64,000 bases of DNA from an uncultured Eggerthella sp. (lineage in GTDB: Bacteria; Actinomycetota; Coriobacteriia; Coriobacteriales; Eggerthellaceae): assembly GCA_900542525.1 (NCBI GenBank), contig UQNZ01000001.1, positions 186,001 through 250,000 of the forward strand. Direction: 5' to 3'. Of the stretch, positions 1 through 8,215 are shown one piece after another. The translations under genes were made by a program, and so were the position numbers. Numbering within the stretch: position 1 is the first letter of the stretch; every line of letters begins with the position of its first letter. The notes under the pieces were generated by a model. It was not told where the DNA came from and did not search any database. It saw only the letters and a list, made by a program, of their open reading frames with translations.

Positions 1-1020
1 GAAGGGAACCGGCTTCGAATCGCCCTCCCCTTTCGCCAGTTCACGGCAGATCCCCGCGCAGCGGATAAGCGCATCTAAGATCTCGATAGCTTGCGCCAGA
101 TTGTTCTTCATGGGGTTCTTCTCTTCAGGACGAAGACCCGCCTTCGCAGAAGCGAACTTCGCCTCTTGTGAAAGATGATCCCACGAAGCGTTCAAACGAG
201 AAAGTGCGGAGGTGAAGACAGGCTTGCCCGTTGCTTTCACGCGTGTGAAGAGCGCACCGGAATGCGGTACTTCATATTCTTCAAGGTACGACTCGAAATC
301 ATGCGCATCGAAGCGAACGTGCTCATCGATGAGCTCGAGCGTGTTCGAAGACTGCACCGGGTAGTAATCGTCTTCGACCATGGCCAAAAGATCAGAAGCG
401 GTATGGATCTCGGTGATGCGGAACGAAGAGAACAGATCGACCGTTGCTTTCGCGAACGGGATCGCCGCTTCGAGCCGATCGGCGAGCTCAAGGTATTCCT
501 GCGCGCTGATCTCATGCGTGAAACCGCCCACCACTGCCGTGATGGGATGGATCGAGCGCCCGCCCACGAGCGTGCAAAGATCGTTGCCGAGCTTCTTCAA
601 ATCGAGCGCCTGGTTGAACAGTTCAGGGTCTGATTGTGCGAGCGGGAATACGCTTTCCTCACCCACGAAATCAGGCACCACGAACACGAAGAGATGAGAA
701 GCGTGATTCTGCAGGTAGGAGCCATACACGAGCAACTCACGCAGCATCTTCGTACGCGGCGAGACTTCGATGCCGAACGCATCCTCGACCGCTTTAAGGT
801 CGGTCACGCAATGGCTCGGCGAACAGATGCCGCAGATGCGCGAAGAGATATAGGAGCAATCCTTGTAACTCTGCCCGCGCACCATGCTCTCGAACAGGCG
901 CGCTGGCTCGACGATGTTCATCTCAACGGTCTTCACCACGTCGTCTTCGATGACCACATGCACATTGCCATGGCCCTCGACGCGCGCGACATGATCGATA
1001 TTAAGCTGGGAGCGTGTCAT
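1..1020 (-). CDS. hydA: [NiFe] hydrogenase large (alpha) subunit, group 3b type; 3' end off the window
   Basis: Partial gene: it starts at ATG 1020 and stays open for 340 codons to the window edge, so the C-terminal half, with the second pair of nickel-binding cysteines, is not visible. The N-terminal nickel-site motif is present as RICGICSPSHC at about residues 61-71, which gives the two Cys ligands (63 and 66) and the conserved His. The preceding VEGHGNV segment is also typical of hydrogenase large subunits. The start overlaps the end of the small-subunit gene by 20 bases, a sign of translational coupling. With the three genes upstream the order is beta-gamma-delta-alpha, as in the soluble sulfhydrogenase / NADPH-linked hydrogenase of Pyrococcus furiosus. 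Likely role: cytoplasmic H2 oxidation or proton reduction coupled to NAD(P)(H). Direction in the cell cannot be read from sequence. Confidence 0.9.
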   Translation of the reverse strand, partial: MTRSQLNIDHVARVEGHGNVHVVIEDDVVKTVEMNIVEPARLFESMVRGQSYKDCSYISSRICGICSPSHCVTDLKAVEDAFGIEVSPRTKMLRELLVYGSYLQNHASHLFVFVVPDFVGEESVFPLAQSDPELFNQALDLKKLGNDLCTLVGGRSIHPITAVVGGFTHEISAQEYLELADRLEAAIPFAKATVDLFSSFRITEIHTASDLLAMVEDDYYPVQSSNTLELIDEHVRFDAHDFESYLEEYEVPHSGALFTRVKATGKPVFTSALSRLNASWDHLSQEAKFASAKAGLRPEEKNPMKNNLAQAIEILDALIRCAGICRELAKGEGDSKPVPF

Positions 1021-1816
1021 GTGATTCCTTGTCTTCTGCGGCAATGAGCGGATTGGTTTGGTTGAAGATCGTAAGCTTGCGATCGAACTCTTCAGGGGAA
1101 AGCCCGAAACGCTCGACCGCCTTGCGTGCTGATGCGAGGTTGGCCTTTGGTGAAAGACCGCGGCATCCCATGCATGGCCTACCCAAGCTCGGGCAGCGCG
1201 CCATGCAGCCGCCGTTGGTCACCATGCCCAGACAGATCTCGCCACGCGGGTAGAAGCACAGGTTCTCCTGGCGTTTGCATTCGGCACACATCGTCGTGGA
1301 ACGACGATGGCGGTTCGACCCATGCAATGCCGCACTGAGCACTTGCGCGAACTCGTAGAAATCGATCGGACAAGAGAGCACCGCATAATCGACATCGATG
1401 ACATCCTTTACCGCACGCGGTTCGATCACGGTGCCGCACGCCTCGGGAAGCGTGTCGTAGACTTCCCCGATGCGTCCCTCGAAGCCTTGCGCTGCCATGC
1501 CGGGAATGCCGGCGGTATGCGCGCACGCTCCGATCGTGATGACGATCTCCGCCTTTTCGCGCAGCTGTTTTACCTGGCGAACAGCCTCTTCAGTGGTTAC
1601 CGCGCCCTCGATGATCGCGATATCGAACTCTTCTGGCATCGGTTCGCTCGAGGCAAGCTGCCAGTATTCAAGATCGATGCGCCCGAGGATGTCGGTGAGG
1701 AAGTGCTCTTGATTGGTGATCTGCAGCTGACAGCCAAAGCAGCTCGCTAGGCCCACGACCACGACGCGCAGCGGCTTCTGCTCAGCACAGGATGAGGACA
1801 GGGGTTGTTTTTCCAT
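1001..1816 (-). CDS. hydD: [NiFe] hydrogenase small (delta) subunit
   Basis: A 271-residue Fe-S protein that carries electrons to the large subunit. Near the N-terminus, GLASCFGCQLQ supplies the CxxC of the proximal cluster. The C-terminal third has many Cys in CAECKRQENLC, CLGMVTNGGCMARC and CMGC, enough for further 4Fe-4S clusters. There is no twin-arginine signal, so it is cytoplasmic, as expected of group 3 enzymes. The frame is open 18 codons further upstream, but I chose ATG 1816: it lies one base after the stop of the gamma gene and has a purine-rich AGGGG about 8 bases upstream. Family: NADH-ubiquinone oxidoreductase 20 kDa / F420-nonreducing hydrogenase small subunit. Confidence 0.88.
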   Translation of the reverse strand: MEKQPLSSSCAEQKPLRVVVVGLASCFGCQLQITNQEHFLTDILGRIDLEYWQLASSEPMPEEFDIAIIEGAVTTEEAVRQVKQLREKAEIVITIGACAHTAGIPGMAAQGFEGRIGEVYDTLPEACGTVIEPRAVKDVIDVDYAVLSCPIDFYEFAQVLSAALHGSNRHRRSTTMCAECKRQENLCFYPRGEICLGMVTNGGCMARCPSLGRPCMGCRGLSPKANLASARKAVERFGLSPEEFDRKLTIFNQTNPLIAAEDKESHDTLPA

Positions 1817-1817
1817 G

Positions 1818-2735
1818 CTACATCGACCCCTGAATGTTCTTGGCTTCCCAGTAATTGAACACTGGCCCATCGAAGCAAACGTATTGATGCCCGATCTGGC
1901 AGTGTCCGCACCGGCCCATGCCGCACTTCATGTGACGTTCGAACGACATGAAGATGCGATCATAGCTGATGCCCTTCTTCGCCATCTCCTCGACCACGAA
2001 GCGATACATCACCGGCGGCCCACAGATGGCGCCATAGGTGTTATCGGGATCGACCTCGAGATCCTTGAAAGCTTCGGTGACCAGACCGACGTTACCCTTC
2101 CAATCGGGATGGGGCTTGTCGATCGTGAGGTAGAAATCGAAATCAGGTCGGTGGCTCCACATCTCGAACTGCTCGCGGAACATGATCTCTTCCGGGCTGC
2201 GTGAGCCATAGATGATCGTGACGTTGCCGAATTCGGAGCGTTCGTCGTGGATGTTGTTGATCAGCGATCGCAGCGGTGCAATACCAAGGCCACCTGCCAC
2301 GAGCAGGATGTCGTGCCCCTTCATATCCTCGAACGGGAAGGGATGGCCATACGGGCCGCGCAGCCCCACGATATCGCCGCATTGCATGTTATGGAGCGCG
2401 CTCGTGACATCACCCGCACGACGCACGCAGATCTCGATGAAGCCGCTCTTCGAAGGCGAAGATGAGATGGAGATGGGAACTTCGCCCACGCCGAAGACGC
2501 TCACGCACACGAATTGCCCAGGCTTGTGGTGGAACGCATCACGGATGCGATCATCGATAAGGCGCAGCTCGAACAGTGTTTCTTTCTCCGTGAGCGGCGT
2601 CATGGATGTGATGCGCGCCGACCACGGACGATACGGATTCGCCGCCATCATCTCTGCGCCATCGAGCGGTGCTTTGTAGTTGTAGTGCCCTTTGACCGCG
2701 AGCTTAGTAGGTGCTGTGCGACGTTTACTCTCCAT
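1818..2735 (-). CDS. hydG: Hydrogenase gamma subunit, FAD/NAD(P)-binding reductase
   Basis: 305 residues with the fold of ferredoxin-NADP reductase / dihydroorotate dehydrogenase electron-transfer subunit. The N-terminal half holds the FAD barrel, ending in RGPYGHPF. The NAD(P) domain begins at GGLGIAPLRSL. The C-terminus has CGMGRCGHCQIGHQYVC, the CxxxxCxxC...C pattern of a 2Fe-2S cluster. It would pass electrons between NAD(P)H and the Fe-S relay of the beta and delta subunits. The same fold is found in anaerobic sulfite reductase subunit B, but the adjacent hydrogenase genes settle the assignment. Its start overlaps the end of the beta gene by 11 bases. Confidence 0.88.
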   Translation of the reverse strand: MESKRRTAPTKLAVKGHYNYKAPLDGAEMMAANPYRPWSARITSMTPLTEKETLFELRLIDDRIRDAFHHKPGQFVCVSVFGVGEVPISISSSPSKSGFIEICVRRAGDVTSALHNMQCGDIVGLRGPYGHPFPFEDMKGHDILLVAGGLGIAPLRSLINNIHDERSEFGNVTIIYGSRSPEEIMFREQFEMWSHRPDFDFYLTIDKPHPDWKGNVGLVTEAFKDLEVDPDNTYGAICGPPVMYRFVVEEMAKKGISYDRIFMSFERHMKCGMGRCGHCQIGHQYVCFDGPVFNYWEAKNIQGSM

Positions 2736-3765
2736 CTGCCTCAGCCCCCTTGCGGTCGAAGAACTTCAAGACCTCGATCGGATTGATGTTGGCCTTGCAG
2801 GCATACACGCAGCGGCCGCAACCAACGCAGAGCTGGTAGTCGTGGCTGCCCGTGAAGCCATTGAGCTTGTGATAGAAACGATGGCGCACACGCTTGCGAT
2901 TCGTGTCGCGGAAGTTATGGCCACCTGCAACGAGTGCGAACTCGGGAGAGGTGCATGAATCCCACACACGGATGCGGCTGCCATGCTTGCCATCAGGATC
3001 GAGCTCGTCATAGATATCGAAGCAGAAGCACGTAGGACAGACCGCACTGCAGGCGCTGCATGATTGGCAGCGCTCACCCATCTCAGTCCAGAATTCATCG
3101 CGATGGAACACATCCATCATCATGGCAACCTCTTGCACATGAGGAATGTTGGTGTTGAAGCTCTCTTCACGCTCGCGCGTTACGCGGCGGAACTCACGAC
3201 GGTCTTCGTCGGTTGCATGCTTAGGATCGCACGATGCCTCAAGCACACTGGCTGCTTCAACGCCCGCAAGCGAAACAAGGTACTTATCGCCGATCTTCTG
3301 CAGGAACATATCGGTACCCATGCGCGCTTCATCGGTGCCGCACAGGTTACAGAAGCACGCAGGCCCTGGCATGCAGCCCAGTCCGACGATGAGCGTGTTC
3401 TCGCGGCGCTTCGTGTAGTAGGGATCGGGATACGCGCAGTCTTTGTACACCAGGTCAAGGCGATTGAGCGCGTTGATGTCGCACGGATGCACGCCGAAGA
3501 GCACACGCGGCTTAAGATCGATCGCGAAATCGGTGACCTCGTTCTCCTCTGCATCGAAGCGCATGAGCACTTCTTCTGAAGGAAGGAAGAATTTCTTAGG
3601 TGAAGTGATCGTGGTGGTGTAGTCGAACTCCACTTCATCGGGATCATGGATGACAGCAAAAACATAGCCCTGGTCGCGTTTGACCGGGGCTATGACTTCA
3701 TAATCATTCATGAAACCACGAACGAGTGAAGAAAGCTTGTCTGCATCGATAACACGATAGAGCAT
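2725..3765 (-). CDS. hydB: Hydrogenase beta subunit, 4Fe-4S ferredoxin-like protein
   Basis: 346 residues; first gene of the hydrogenase set. The C-terminal half carries two ferredoxin-type cluster motifs, CQSCSACSAVCP and CVGCGRCVYACKANINP, each CxxCxxCxxxC. A further Cys group (ACFCNLCG) lies in the middle. The N-terminal half resembles the beta subunit of sulfhydrogenase and AsrA of anaerobic sulfite reductase. Role: Fe-S wire between the flavin subunit and the hydrogenase core. The ATG at 3765 has GAAAGGAAG just upstream. It lies 63 bases after ndk on the same strand, so it may share that transcript. Confidence 0.87.
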   Translation of the reverse strand: MLYRVIDADKLSSLVRGFMNDYEVIAPVKRDQGYVFAVIHDPDEVEFDYTTTITSPKKFFLPSEEVLMRFDAEENEVTDFAIDLKPRVLFGVHPCDINALNRLDLVYKDCAYPDPYYTKRRENTLIVGLGCMPGPACFCNLCGTDEARMGTDMFLQKIGDKYLVSLAGVEAASVLEASCDPKHATDEDRREFRRVTREREESFNTNIPHVQEVAMMMDVFHRDEFWTEMGERCQSCSACSAVCPTCFCFDIYDELDPDGKHGSRIRVWDSCTSPEFALVAGGHNFRDTNRKRVRHRFYHKLNGFTGSHDYQLCVGCGRCVYACKANINPIEVLKFFDRKGAEADGE

Positions 3766-3828
3766 GTACGCTTCCTTTCGTAAGCAGCCTCACGAGCAGT
3801 GTTGCGCAGGGTTGCGCACGGCCGAGAC

Positions 3829-4233
3829 TTACGCGAAGAAGATCGCCATCTCGCGCTCGGCCGATGCGACCGAGTCAGAACCGTGGATTACATTTTCGTC
3901 CATAATCAGGCCGAAGTCACCACGGATCGTGCCGGGGGCCGCCTCAGCTGGATTAGTGGCACCCATGAGCGAACGGCACTTCAGCACCGCGCCATCACCA
4001 GAGATGATCATCTTCACGACCGGACCGGAAGTGATGTAGGTGATAAGGCCATCGTAGAAGGGCTTGCCTTCGTGCTCCTGGTAGTTCGCTGCTGCCTGCT
4101 CGGGCGTGACATTACCGAGCTCCATGCGCTCGATCTTGAGGCCAGCGCGCTCGAAGCGATTGATAATCTCGCCAATGTGACCATTAGCGACGCCATCAGG
4201 CTTGATCATGATGTAGGTCTTTTCCATTGCCAT
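3829..4233 (-). CDS. ndk: Nucleoside diphosphate kinase
   Basis: 134 residues, normal for the family. It transfers the gamma phosphate between nucleoside di- and triphosphates through a phospho-histidine. The active-site motif is NVIHGSDS near residue 115. KPDGV at the N-terminus and RGDFG in the nucleotide site are also present. The frame is open 7 codons further upstream, but ATG 4233 has AAAGGA 9 bases ahead of it and gives the expected N-terminus MAMEKTYIMIKPDG. It follows the TPR gene by 27 bases, suggesting one transcript. Confidence 0.95.
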   Translation of the reverse strand: MAMEKTYIMIKPDGVANGHIGEIINRFERAGLKIERMELGNVTPEQAAANYQEHEGKPFYDGLITYITSGPVVKMIISGDGAVLKCRSLMGATNPAEAAPGTIRGDFGLIMDENVIHGSDSVASAEREMAIFFA

Positions 4234-4260
4234 GTATGATTTCCTTTCGTTCAAAGGCTT

Positions 4261-5607
4261 TTAATGCTGAGAGGTGAAGTAGAGCGTTGCGCCGGTGATT
4301 TTCCAACCGACACCATCGCGCACGAGTGAGATCTCATAGGGCACCGTGCCGCCTTCAGGGGTGGTGGCGTCCACATAGACTTTCGCGGTGGTAAGGTCGT
4401 TTACCTCGCCCACGACTGCAACTGAAGAGCCCGCTTCGATGCAATCTGCAATGCGAGCGCGCTTCGTGTCATCCAGATCGCCACTGAGCACATCGCCATT
4501 CGTAGGATCAGCAAAGAGCTCCGTGATGACGTCCTGCTTCGTGGGAATACCAAAGCCCTGCGTGACCACATAGGCTGCCCCACCAACGAGCGCAGCTACG
4601 ATGATGATCACGATGACCGCGACAACGATGCCCTTCTTGCGCTTCTTCTTCGTGGCCGAGCGCGCCCAATCTTGCAAACGCACATCGTTTTCGTTGAAGA
4701 AGTTCGTGTCATACGGATTGCCATACGCATCGACCTGATCATTGATGTCGTGTGAAGAGAGTACCATTGTGCCTGCTTCAGCAAGATGCTCGCGATCGTC
4801 TGCCACATCGAACGGAACCGCACTGCCCGAAACATCAAGTCCTGAAAGGTCCTTCTCTTCCCGTTCAGGTGCGTGCTCTTCTTCGGTAACGCCAGAAGCG
4901 ACCGCTTGGATCGCGCGCTGGTAATCCACGTTGGCCGCATCGTTGAAAACGTAGGTCTGATCAGCGAGAGCAGACTCGAACGCCTTCACTGCTTTTGCCA
5001 TCTTGCCTGCGGCGACATAAGCCTGACCCATGTTCGCGAACAACTTATTGCGTGTGGCGGGGGTCATGTCGAACTGGAGCGCGCTCTCATATGAAGCGAT
5101 CGCATCCATCGGGCGATCAAGCGCCATGAAGCATACACCCAAATTCAGGAGCGCTTTGGTGGGATCGGGATTGGATTCATCGAGCGCCGCAGAGCGGAAC
5201 GACGCGCCTGCTTCAGCTGATTTGCCGAGCTTCAGGTAGGCATTGCCGAGCCCCATATAGGCTTTGTAACCCGTCTTGTACTTCGGGTCTTCAAGCGCCT
5301 CAGCGAAGAACGGGATCGCATCTTCGTAATCGAGCTGTGAAGCATAGACCGTGCCAAGGTTGTAAGCTACTGAACCAAGTGCGTCGTAGGCGTTGTCTTG
5401 CAGAGCCTGCGAATAGGCATGGATCGCTTCGTTGGGATCGTGAAGTTTTACCAGGCAGTTGCCAATTTGATGATAGAGAAGACCGATTTCGCCGGGCGCG
5501 AGCGCAACCGAAGAGTCCTTGAGACACTCGGTGAAATCTGCGAGCGCGGTTTCATAGTCCTTCTCGACGTAGGCACTGCGCGCCTGTTGGAACAGATCAT
5601 TGTTCAT
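4261..5607 (-). CDS. TPR-repeat protein with one membrane helix and an outer domain
   Basis: 448 residues. Residues 1 to about 230 are a run of tetratricopeptide repeats (recurrent Y..A/LG..Y...G....A patterns), a protein-binding surface. A loosely conserved acidic linker follows, then a KKKRKKG stop sequence and a single hydrophobic helix at about 336-360 (many V/I). About 85 residues remain beyond it. With the basic stretch before the helix, the TPR part should be cytoplasmic and the C-terminal domain outside. No enzymatic motif is seen. It starts 2 bases after the cyclophilin gene stops, so the two are coupled. Function unknown; a scaffold for envelope assembly is only a guess. Confidence 0.75.
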   Translation of the reverse strand: MNNDLFQQARSAYVEKDYETALADFTECLKDSSVALAPGEIGLLYHQIGNCLVKLHDPNEAIHAYSQALQDNAYDALGSVAYNLGTVYASQLDYEDAIPFFAEALEDPKYKTGYKAYMGLGNAYLKLGKSAEAGASFRSAALDESNPDPTKALLNLGVCFMALDRPMDAIASYESALQFDMTPATRNKLFANMGQAYVAAGKMAKAVKAFESALADQTYVFNDAANVDYQRAIQAVASGVTEEEHAPEREEKDLSGLDVSGSAVPFDVADDREHLAEAGTMVLSSHDINDQVDAYGNPYDTNFFNENDVRLQDWARSATKKKRKKGIVVAVIVIIIVAALVGGAAYVVTQGFGIPTKQDVITELFADPTNGDVLSGDLDDTKRARIADCIEAGSSVAVVGEVNDLTTAKVYVDATTPEGGTVPYEISLVRDGVGWKITGATLYFTSQH

Positions 5608-5609
5608 AG

Positions 5610-6149
5610 TTAAGCCCTACTAGCCGCGTTTTCGATCATGATCGTTTCGATCACATCTCCCACGCGAAGCTTGGAGATGACATCGAGCCCATCGACGGTC
5701 TGGCCGAACACCGTGTAGCCCGAATCGAGGAATGGTTGCGGACCAAGGCAGAGGTAGAACTGCGAACCAGCCGAGTTCGGATCCTGTGAACGAGCCATGG
5801 CGAGCGTGCCATCGAGGTGCTCGTTATTCGGGTTCGTGGAGAATTCCTCTTTGATGGTGTAGCCCGGACCACCCGTGCCAAGGCCAGCGAACGGATTGCC
5901 TTCAGCGGCTTTCACCTGTTCAGAATCGAGATCGCGCGTGTTGGGATCGCCACCTTGGATGACGAAACCCGGCACGTAGCGATGGAATTTCAGATTATCG
6001 TAGAAGCCCTTTTGCGCGAGTTCGACGAAATTGCCAACGTGAATGGGGGCACCTTCGCCATCGAGCTCGACCCGAATGGTTCCCTGAGAAGTCTTGATGA
6101 TAGCCACTTCTTTTCCTGTTGGCTTATATTCTGGCGTGTAGAGTGCCAT
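5610..6149 (-). CDS. Cyclophilin-type peptidyl-prolyl cis-trans isomerase
   Basis: 179 residues without signal peptide, so cytoplasmic. Catalytic and cyclosporin-site signatures are visible: FHRYVPGFVIQGGDP (with Arg) and MARSQDPNSAGSQFYL. Role: proline isomerisation in protein folding. AGGAGAATAT precedes ATG 6149. The gene lies only 28 bases downstream of the tRNA-Arg 3' end with no terminator between, so it is probably transcribed from the tRNA promoter. Confidence 0.93.
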   Translation of the reverse strand: MALYTPEYKPTGKEVAIIKTSQGTIRVELDGEGAPIHVGNFVELAQKGFYDNLKFHRYVPGFVIQGGDPNTRDLDSEQVKAAEGNPFAGLGTGGPGYTIKEEFSTNPNNEHLDGTLAMARSQDPNSAGSQFYLCLGPQPFLDSGYTVFGQTVDGLDVISKLRVGDVIETIMIENAASRA

Positions 6150-6177
6150 ATATTCTCCTGCCTACTACGACAAAACG

Positions 6178-6253
6178 TGGTGCCCTCTACAGGATTCGAA
6201 CCTGCGGCTTTCTGCTCCGGAGGCAGACGCTCTATCCCCTGAGCTAAGAGGGC
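6178..6253 (-). tRNA. tRNA-Arg (anticodon CCG)
   Basis: Full cloverleaf on the minus strand. The acceptor stem is GCCCTCT/AGAGGGC. The anticodon loop CTCCGGA, on stem TCTGC/GCAGA, gives CCG, which reads CGG. The T arm is GCAGG-TTCGAAT-CCTGT. The 3' CCA is encoded at 6178-6180. No intrinsic terminator follows before the cyclophilin start. Confidence 0.97.
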
Positions 6254-6265
6254 ATTACGCTTTAT

Positions 6266-6293
6266 ATTATACGATATTATAGGTCTTGGTAAA
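6266..6293 (-). promoter_or_regulatory. Probable promoter of tRNA-Arg and the downstream ppi-TPR-ndk-hyd genes
   Basis: On the minus strand, TTTACC (6288-6293), a 16-base spacer and a perfect TATAAT (6266-6271) end 12 bases upstream of the tRNA 5' end. A second TATAAT lies at 6276-6281. The -35 matches 4 of 6 consensus bases. The site also sits just ahead of the divergent methyltransferase gene. Confidence 0.65.
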
Positions 6294-6315
6294 TTTCTGC
6301 GTAGCTACATTAGAT

Positions 6316-7641
6316 ATGAGGGTTGATTCGTCCGTGAGCGAAATCGTTGAATTAACTGGGCTTACACAAGGCGCGGCTGCGGTCGGTCGTCTCAGTTCTG
6401 GAAAAACCGTGTTTGTTGGTGCGGGCGTGCCGGGCGATGTGGTCTCGGTGGACATCACGAAGGATGCTAAGCGCTTCTGTGAAGCGAAGATCATCGAGGT
6501 CGTTCAGCCAAGCGCCGCGCGCGTGGAGCCTGCCTGCCCCTATTATGCCGTGTGCGGAGGCTGCCCCTGGATGCAGGTTGCTTATGAGGAGCAGCTTGCG
6601 GCCAAGCGCGCGAACGTTATCGAACAACTCGTGCGCATCGGCGGCAAGGAGCGAGAGGCGGTACAAACGCTGGTGGGCGAAGTGCAGCCTTCGAAACGCC
6701 AGTTGGGCTACCGCAACAAGATCGAGCTTGCCGGCTCCTATAAAGGAGGCTTCAAGCTGGGCTTTCACCAAAGCGAATCGAACGATATCGTCGAGACGAA
6801 GACCTGTCTGGTGGCAACGAAAGCGCTCGAAAAGGCTCCGGGAGCTATTCGGGGTGCGCTGCGCTACGCGCAGGGCAACCAGGACTTGGGCATCTTTAGG
6901 GTGGGCTTGCGCTCGAGCGCGCGCACAAAGGCGACCGAGATCGCCGTGTGGACGAAACCGGGCGGCTTCCCTCGCAGCCATGTGGCGAAGATCCTGCAGG
7001 ACAGCTTGAAAGCCACGAGCGTGGTGCGCGTGATGGCCGACCCTGGCAAGGCGCGCAAGATAAAAGGCGTTGAGGTGCTGGCGGGCAAGGGATATTGGGA
7101 AGAGAAGCTGCTGGGGCTTCAGTATAAAGTGAGCGCACCGAGCTTCTTCCAGGTGAACACCGAACAAGCCGAAACGCTCATCAAAGCCGTGCTCGAAGGC
7201 TTGAGTGTAACAGGCGATTCTTACCAGGCCGATCTCTACTGTGGTGCGGGCACCTTCACACTGCCCCTTGCTGAGCATGCCGGTGAAGTATTCGCCGTTG
7301 AATCGCAAGCATCTTCTGTGCGCGATCTGCGCCGTAATCTCGAACTGAACGATCTGTTCGCTGAAGTGATCGGCGGCGACAGCGCGCGCGAGCTGCCTGA
7401 ACTAGGTGAGCTCGATGGCCTAGTGGTCGACCCCCCACGAAGCGGCCTTGCCCCGAGCGTTCCCGCAGACATCGCGGCCACGGGCGCAAAGCGCTTCGCT
7501 TATGTGAGCTGCAACCCGAGCACTTGGGCACGCGATGTGGCGCGCATCGAGGAGTGCGGTTATCGCCTTACGCGAACCACCCCGGTCGATCTCTTCCCCC
7601 AGACCTATCACATCGAAACGGTGAGCATCTTCGAACGCTGA
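6316..7641 (+). CDS. 23S rRNA uracil-C5 methyltransferase, RlmD/TrmA family
   Basis: About 441 residues. It uses S-adenosylmethionine to methylate C5 of a uridine in RNA. A TRAM domain opens the protein. CPYYAVCGGCPW plus a later Cys (KTCLVAT) are the four ligands of the 4Fe-4S cluster found in RlmD-type members. The SAM motif is DLYCGAGTFTLPLA. VDPPRSG and VSCNPSTWARD carry the catalytic region and the nucleophilic Cys. Start: an in-frame TTG at 6286 would add 10 residues, but it lies inside the tRNA-Arg promoter, so ATG 6316 is preferred; neither has a strong ribosome site. RlmD versus another member (RlmC, TrmA) cannot be settled from the motifs. Confidence 0.88.
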   Translation: MRVDSSVSEIVELTGLTQGAAAVGRLSSGKTVFVGAGVPGDVVSVDITKDAKRFCEAKIIEVVQPSAARVEPACPYYAVCGGCPWMQVAYEEQLAAKRANVIEQLVRIGGKEREAVQTLVGEVQPSKRQLGYRNKIELAGSYKGGFKLGFHQSESNDIVETKTCLVATKALEKAPGAIRGALRYAQGNQDLGIFRVGLRSSARTKATEIAVWTKPGGFPRSHVAKILQDSLKATSVVRVMADPGKARKIKGVEVLAGKGYWEEKLLGLQYKVSAPSFFQVNTEQAETLIKAVLEGLSVTGDSYQADLYCGAGTFTLPLAEHAGEVFAVESQASSVRDLRRNLELNDLFAEVIGGDSARELPELGELDGLVVDPPRSGLAPSVPADIAATGAKRFAYVSCNPSTWARDVARIEECGYRLTRTTPVDLFPQTYHIETVSIFER

Positions 7642-7646
7642 AATGC

Positions 7647-7673
7647 GAAAGCGCCTGGGATCCAGACGCTTTC
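7647..7673. terminator. Hairpin after the methyltransferase gene, probable terminator
   Basis: GAAAGCG pairs with CGCTTTC, and inside it CTGG pairs with CCAG around a GAT loop; there is one mismatch in the stem. It starts 6 bases after the stop codon. No good T run follows on either strand, so it is a weak intrinsic terminator or an RNA-end stabiliser between two convergent genes. Confidence 0.5.
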
Positions 7674-7710
7674 ACAAAGGAATAACGAGCACTTGCGGGG
7701 CTTTACGGCA

Positions 7711-7802
7711 ATCGTGCGTTCACATGTGTCGAACTACACGACCCCCTACACAGGCGATCGTGCGTTCACATGTGTCGAATTACACGACCCCTCACACAGC
7801 CG
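7711..7802. repeat. Tandem direct repeat, two 46-bp copies
   Basis: Copy 1 is 7711-7756 and copy 2 is 7757-7802, with 42 of 46 bases identical. Each holds TTCACATGTGTCGAA followed by TACACGACCCC, and the short inverted pair GTGT/ACAC. The pair fills the gap between the convergent methyltransferase and FeoB-partner genes and stops 3 bases before the latter's stop codon. There are no spacers, so it is not a CRISPR array. Confidence 0.85.
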
Positions 7803-7804
7803 AG

Positions 7805-8074
7805 CTAGTGCAAAGGCTTGGAAGGGAGGTCTTGCTTAGAGGAATCCACGGACGTTTGCATATCAGCGAGCATCTTATCGACCTGGCTGCACGACGGACA
7901 ACAGGCAGCTGAAGAAGCATGAGAAGTTTTTTGAGAAGAGGCCGTGTGTGCACACGATTTACAGCTTCCGCATCCGACGTTCTTGCCAGCTCGTTTGTCT
8001 TTGACGATGCTCCTGATGATGGCCGCTACGATCACAATGAGGAGCAATGATACGAGCGCGGTTCCGAGATTCAT
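7805..8074 (-). CDS. FeoB-associated Cys-rich membrane protein
   Basis: 89 residues. An N-terminal hydrophobic helix (about residues 4-23) is followed by a short basic turn and a soluble tail with GCGSCKSC and CCPSC. This is the layout of the small FeoB-associated Cys-rich proteins found beside feoB in anaerobes, thought to help ferrous iron transfer. The frame is open 42 codons further upstream, but ATG 8074 has AGGGGG about 8 bases ahead and gives the family's normal length. The gene lies about 140 bases after feoB on the same strand. Confidence 0.85.
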   Translation of the reverse strand: MNLGTALVSLLLIVIVAAIIRSIVKDKRAGKNVGCGSCKSCAHTASSQKTSHASSAACCPSCSQVDKMLADMQTSVDSSKQDLPSKPLH

Positions 8075-8215
8075 AAGAGACCCCCTTCCTTCGGGATAAA
8101 CAGTTCTACGTTTCGGCAAGTCCTTCTTGCCTTCGACTTCCCTGGCACCTGCGCACCAGGATCGTTCGAGCTTTGGGTGCGGGATCGTCCGCGATCCCAA
8201 AGCTCTATGTTTGGC

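Noticed and set aside
1818..3765. Anaerobic sulfite reductase AsrA/AsrB
   Set aside because: The folds match, but AsrC is absent and hydrogenase small and large subunits follow directly.
6352..7308. A 318-codon open frame on the minus strand
   Set aside because: Antisense of the methyltransferase gene, with no ribosome site and no recognisable motif.
7711..7802. CRISPR array
   Set aside because: The two 46-bp copies are directly joined with no spacer, and no cas gene is present.
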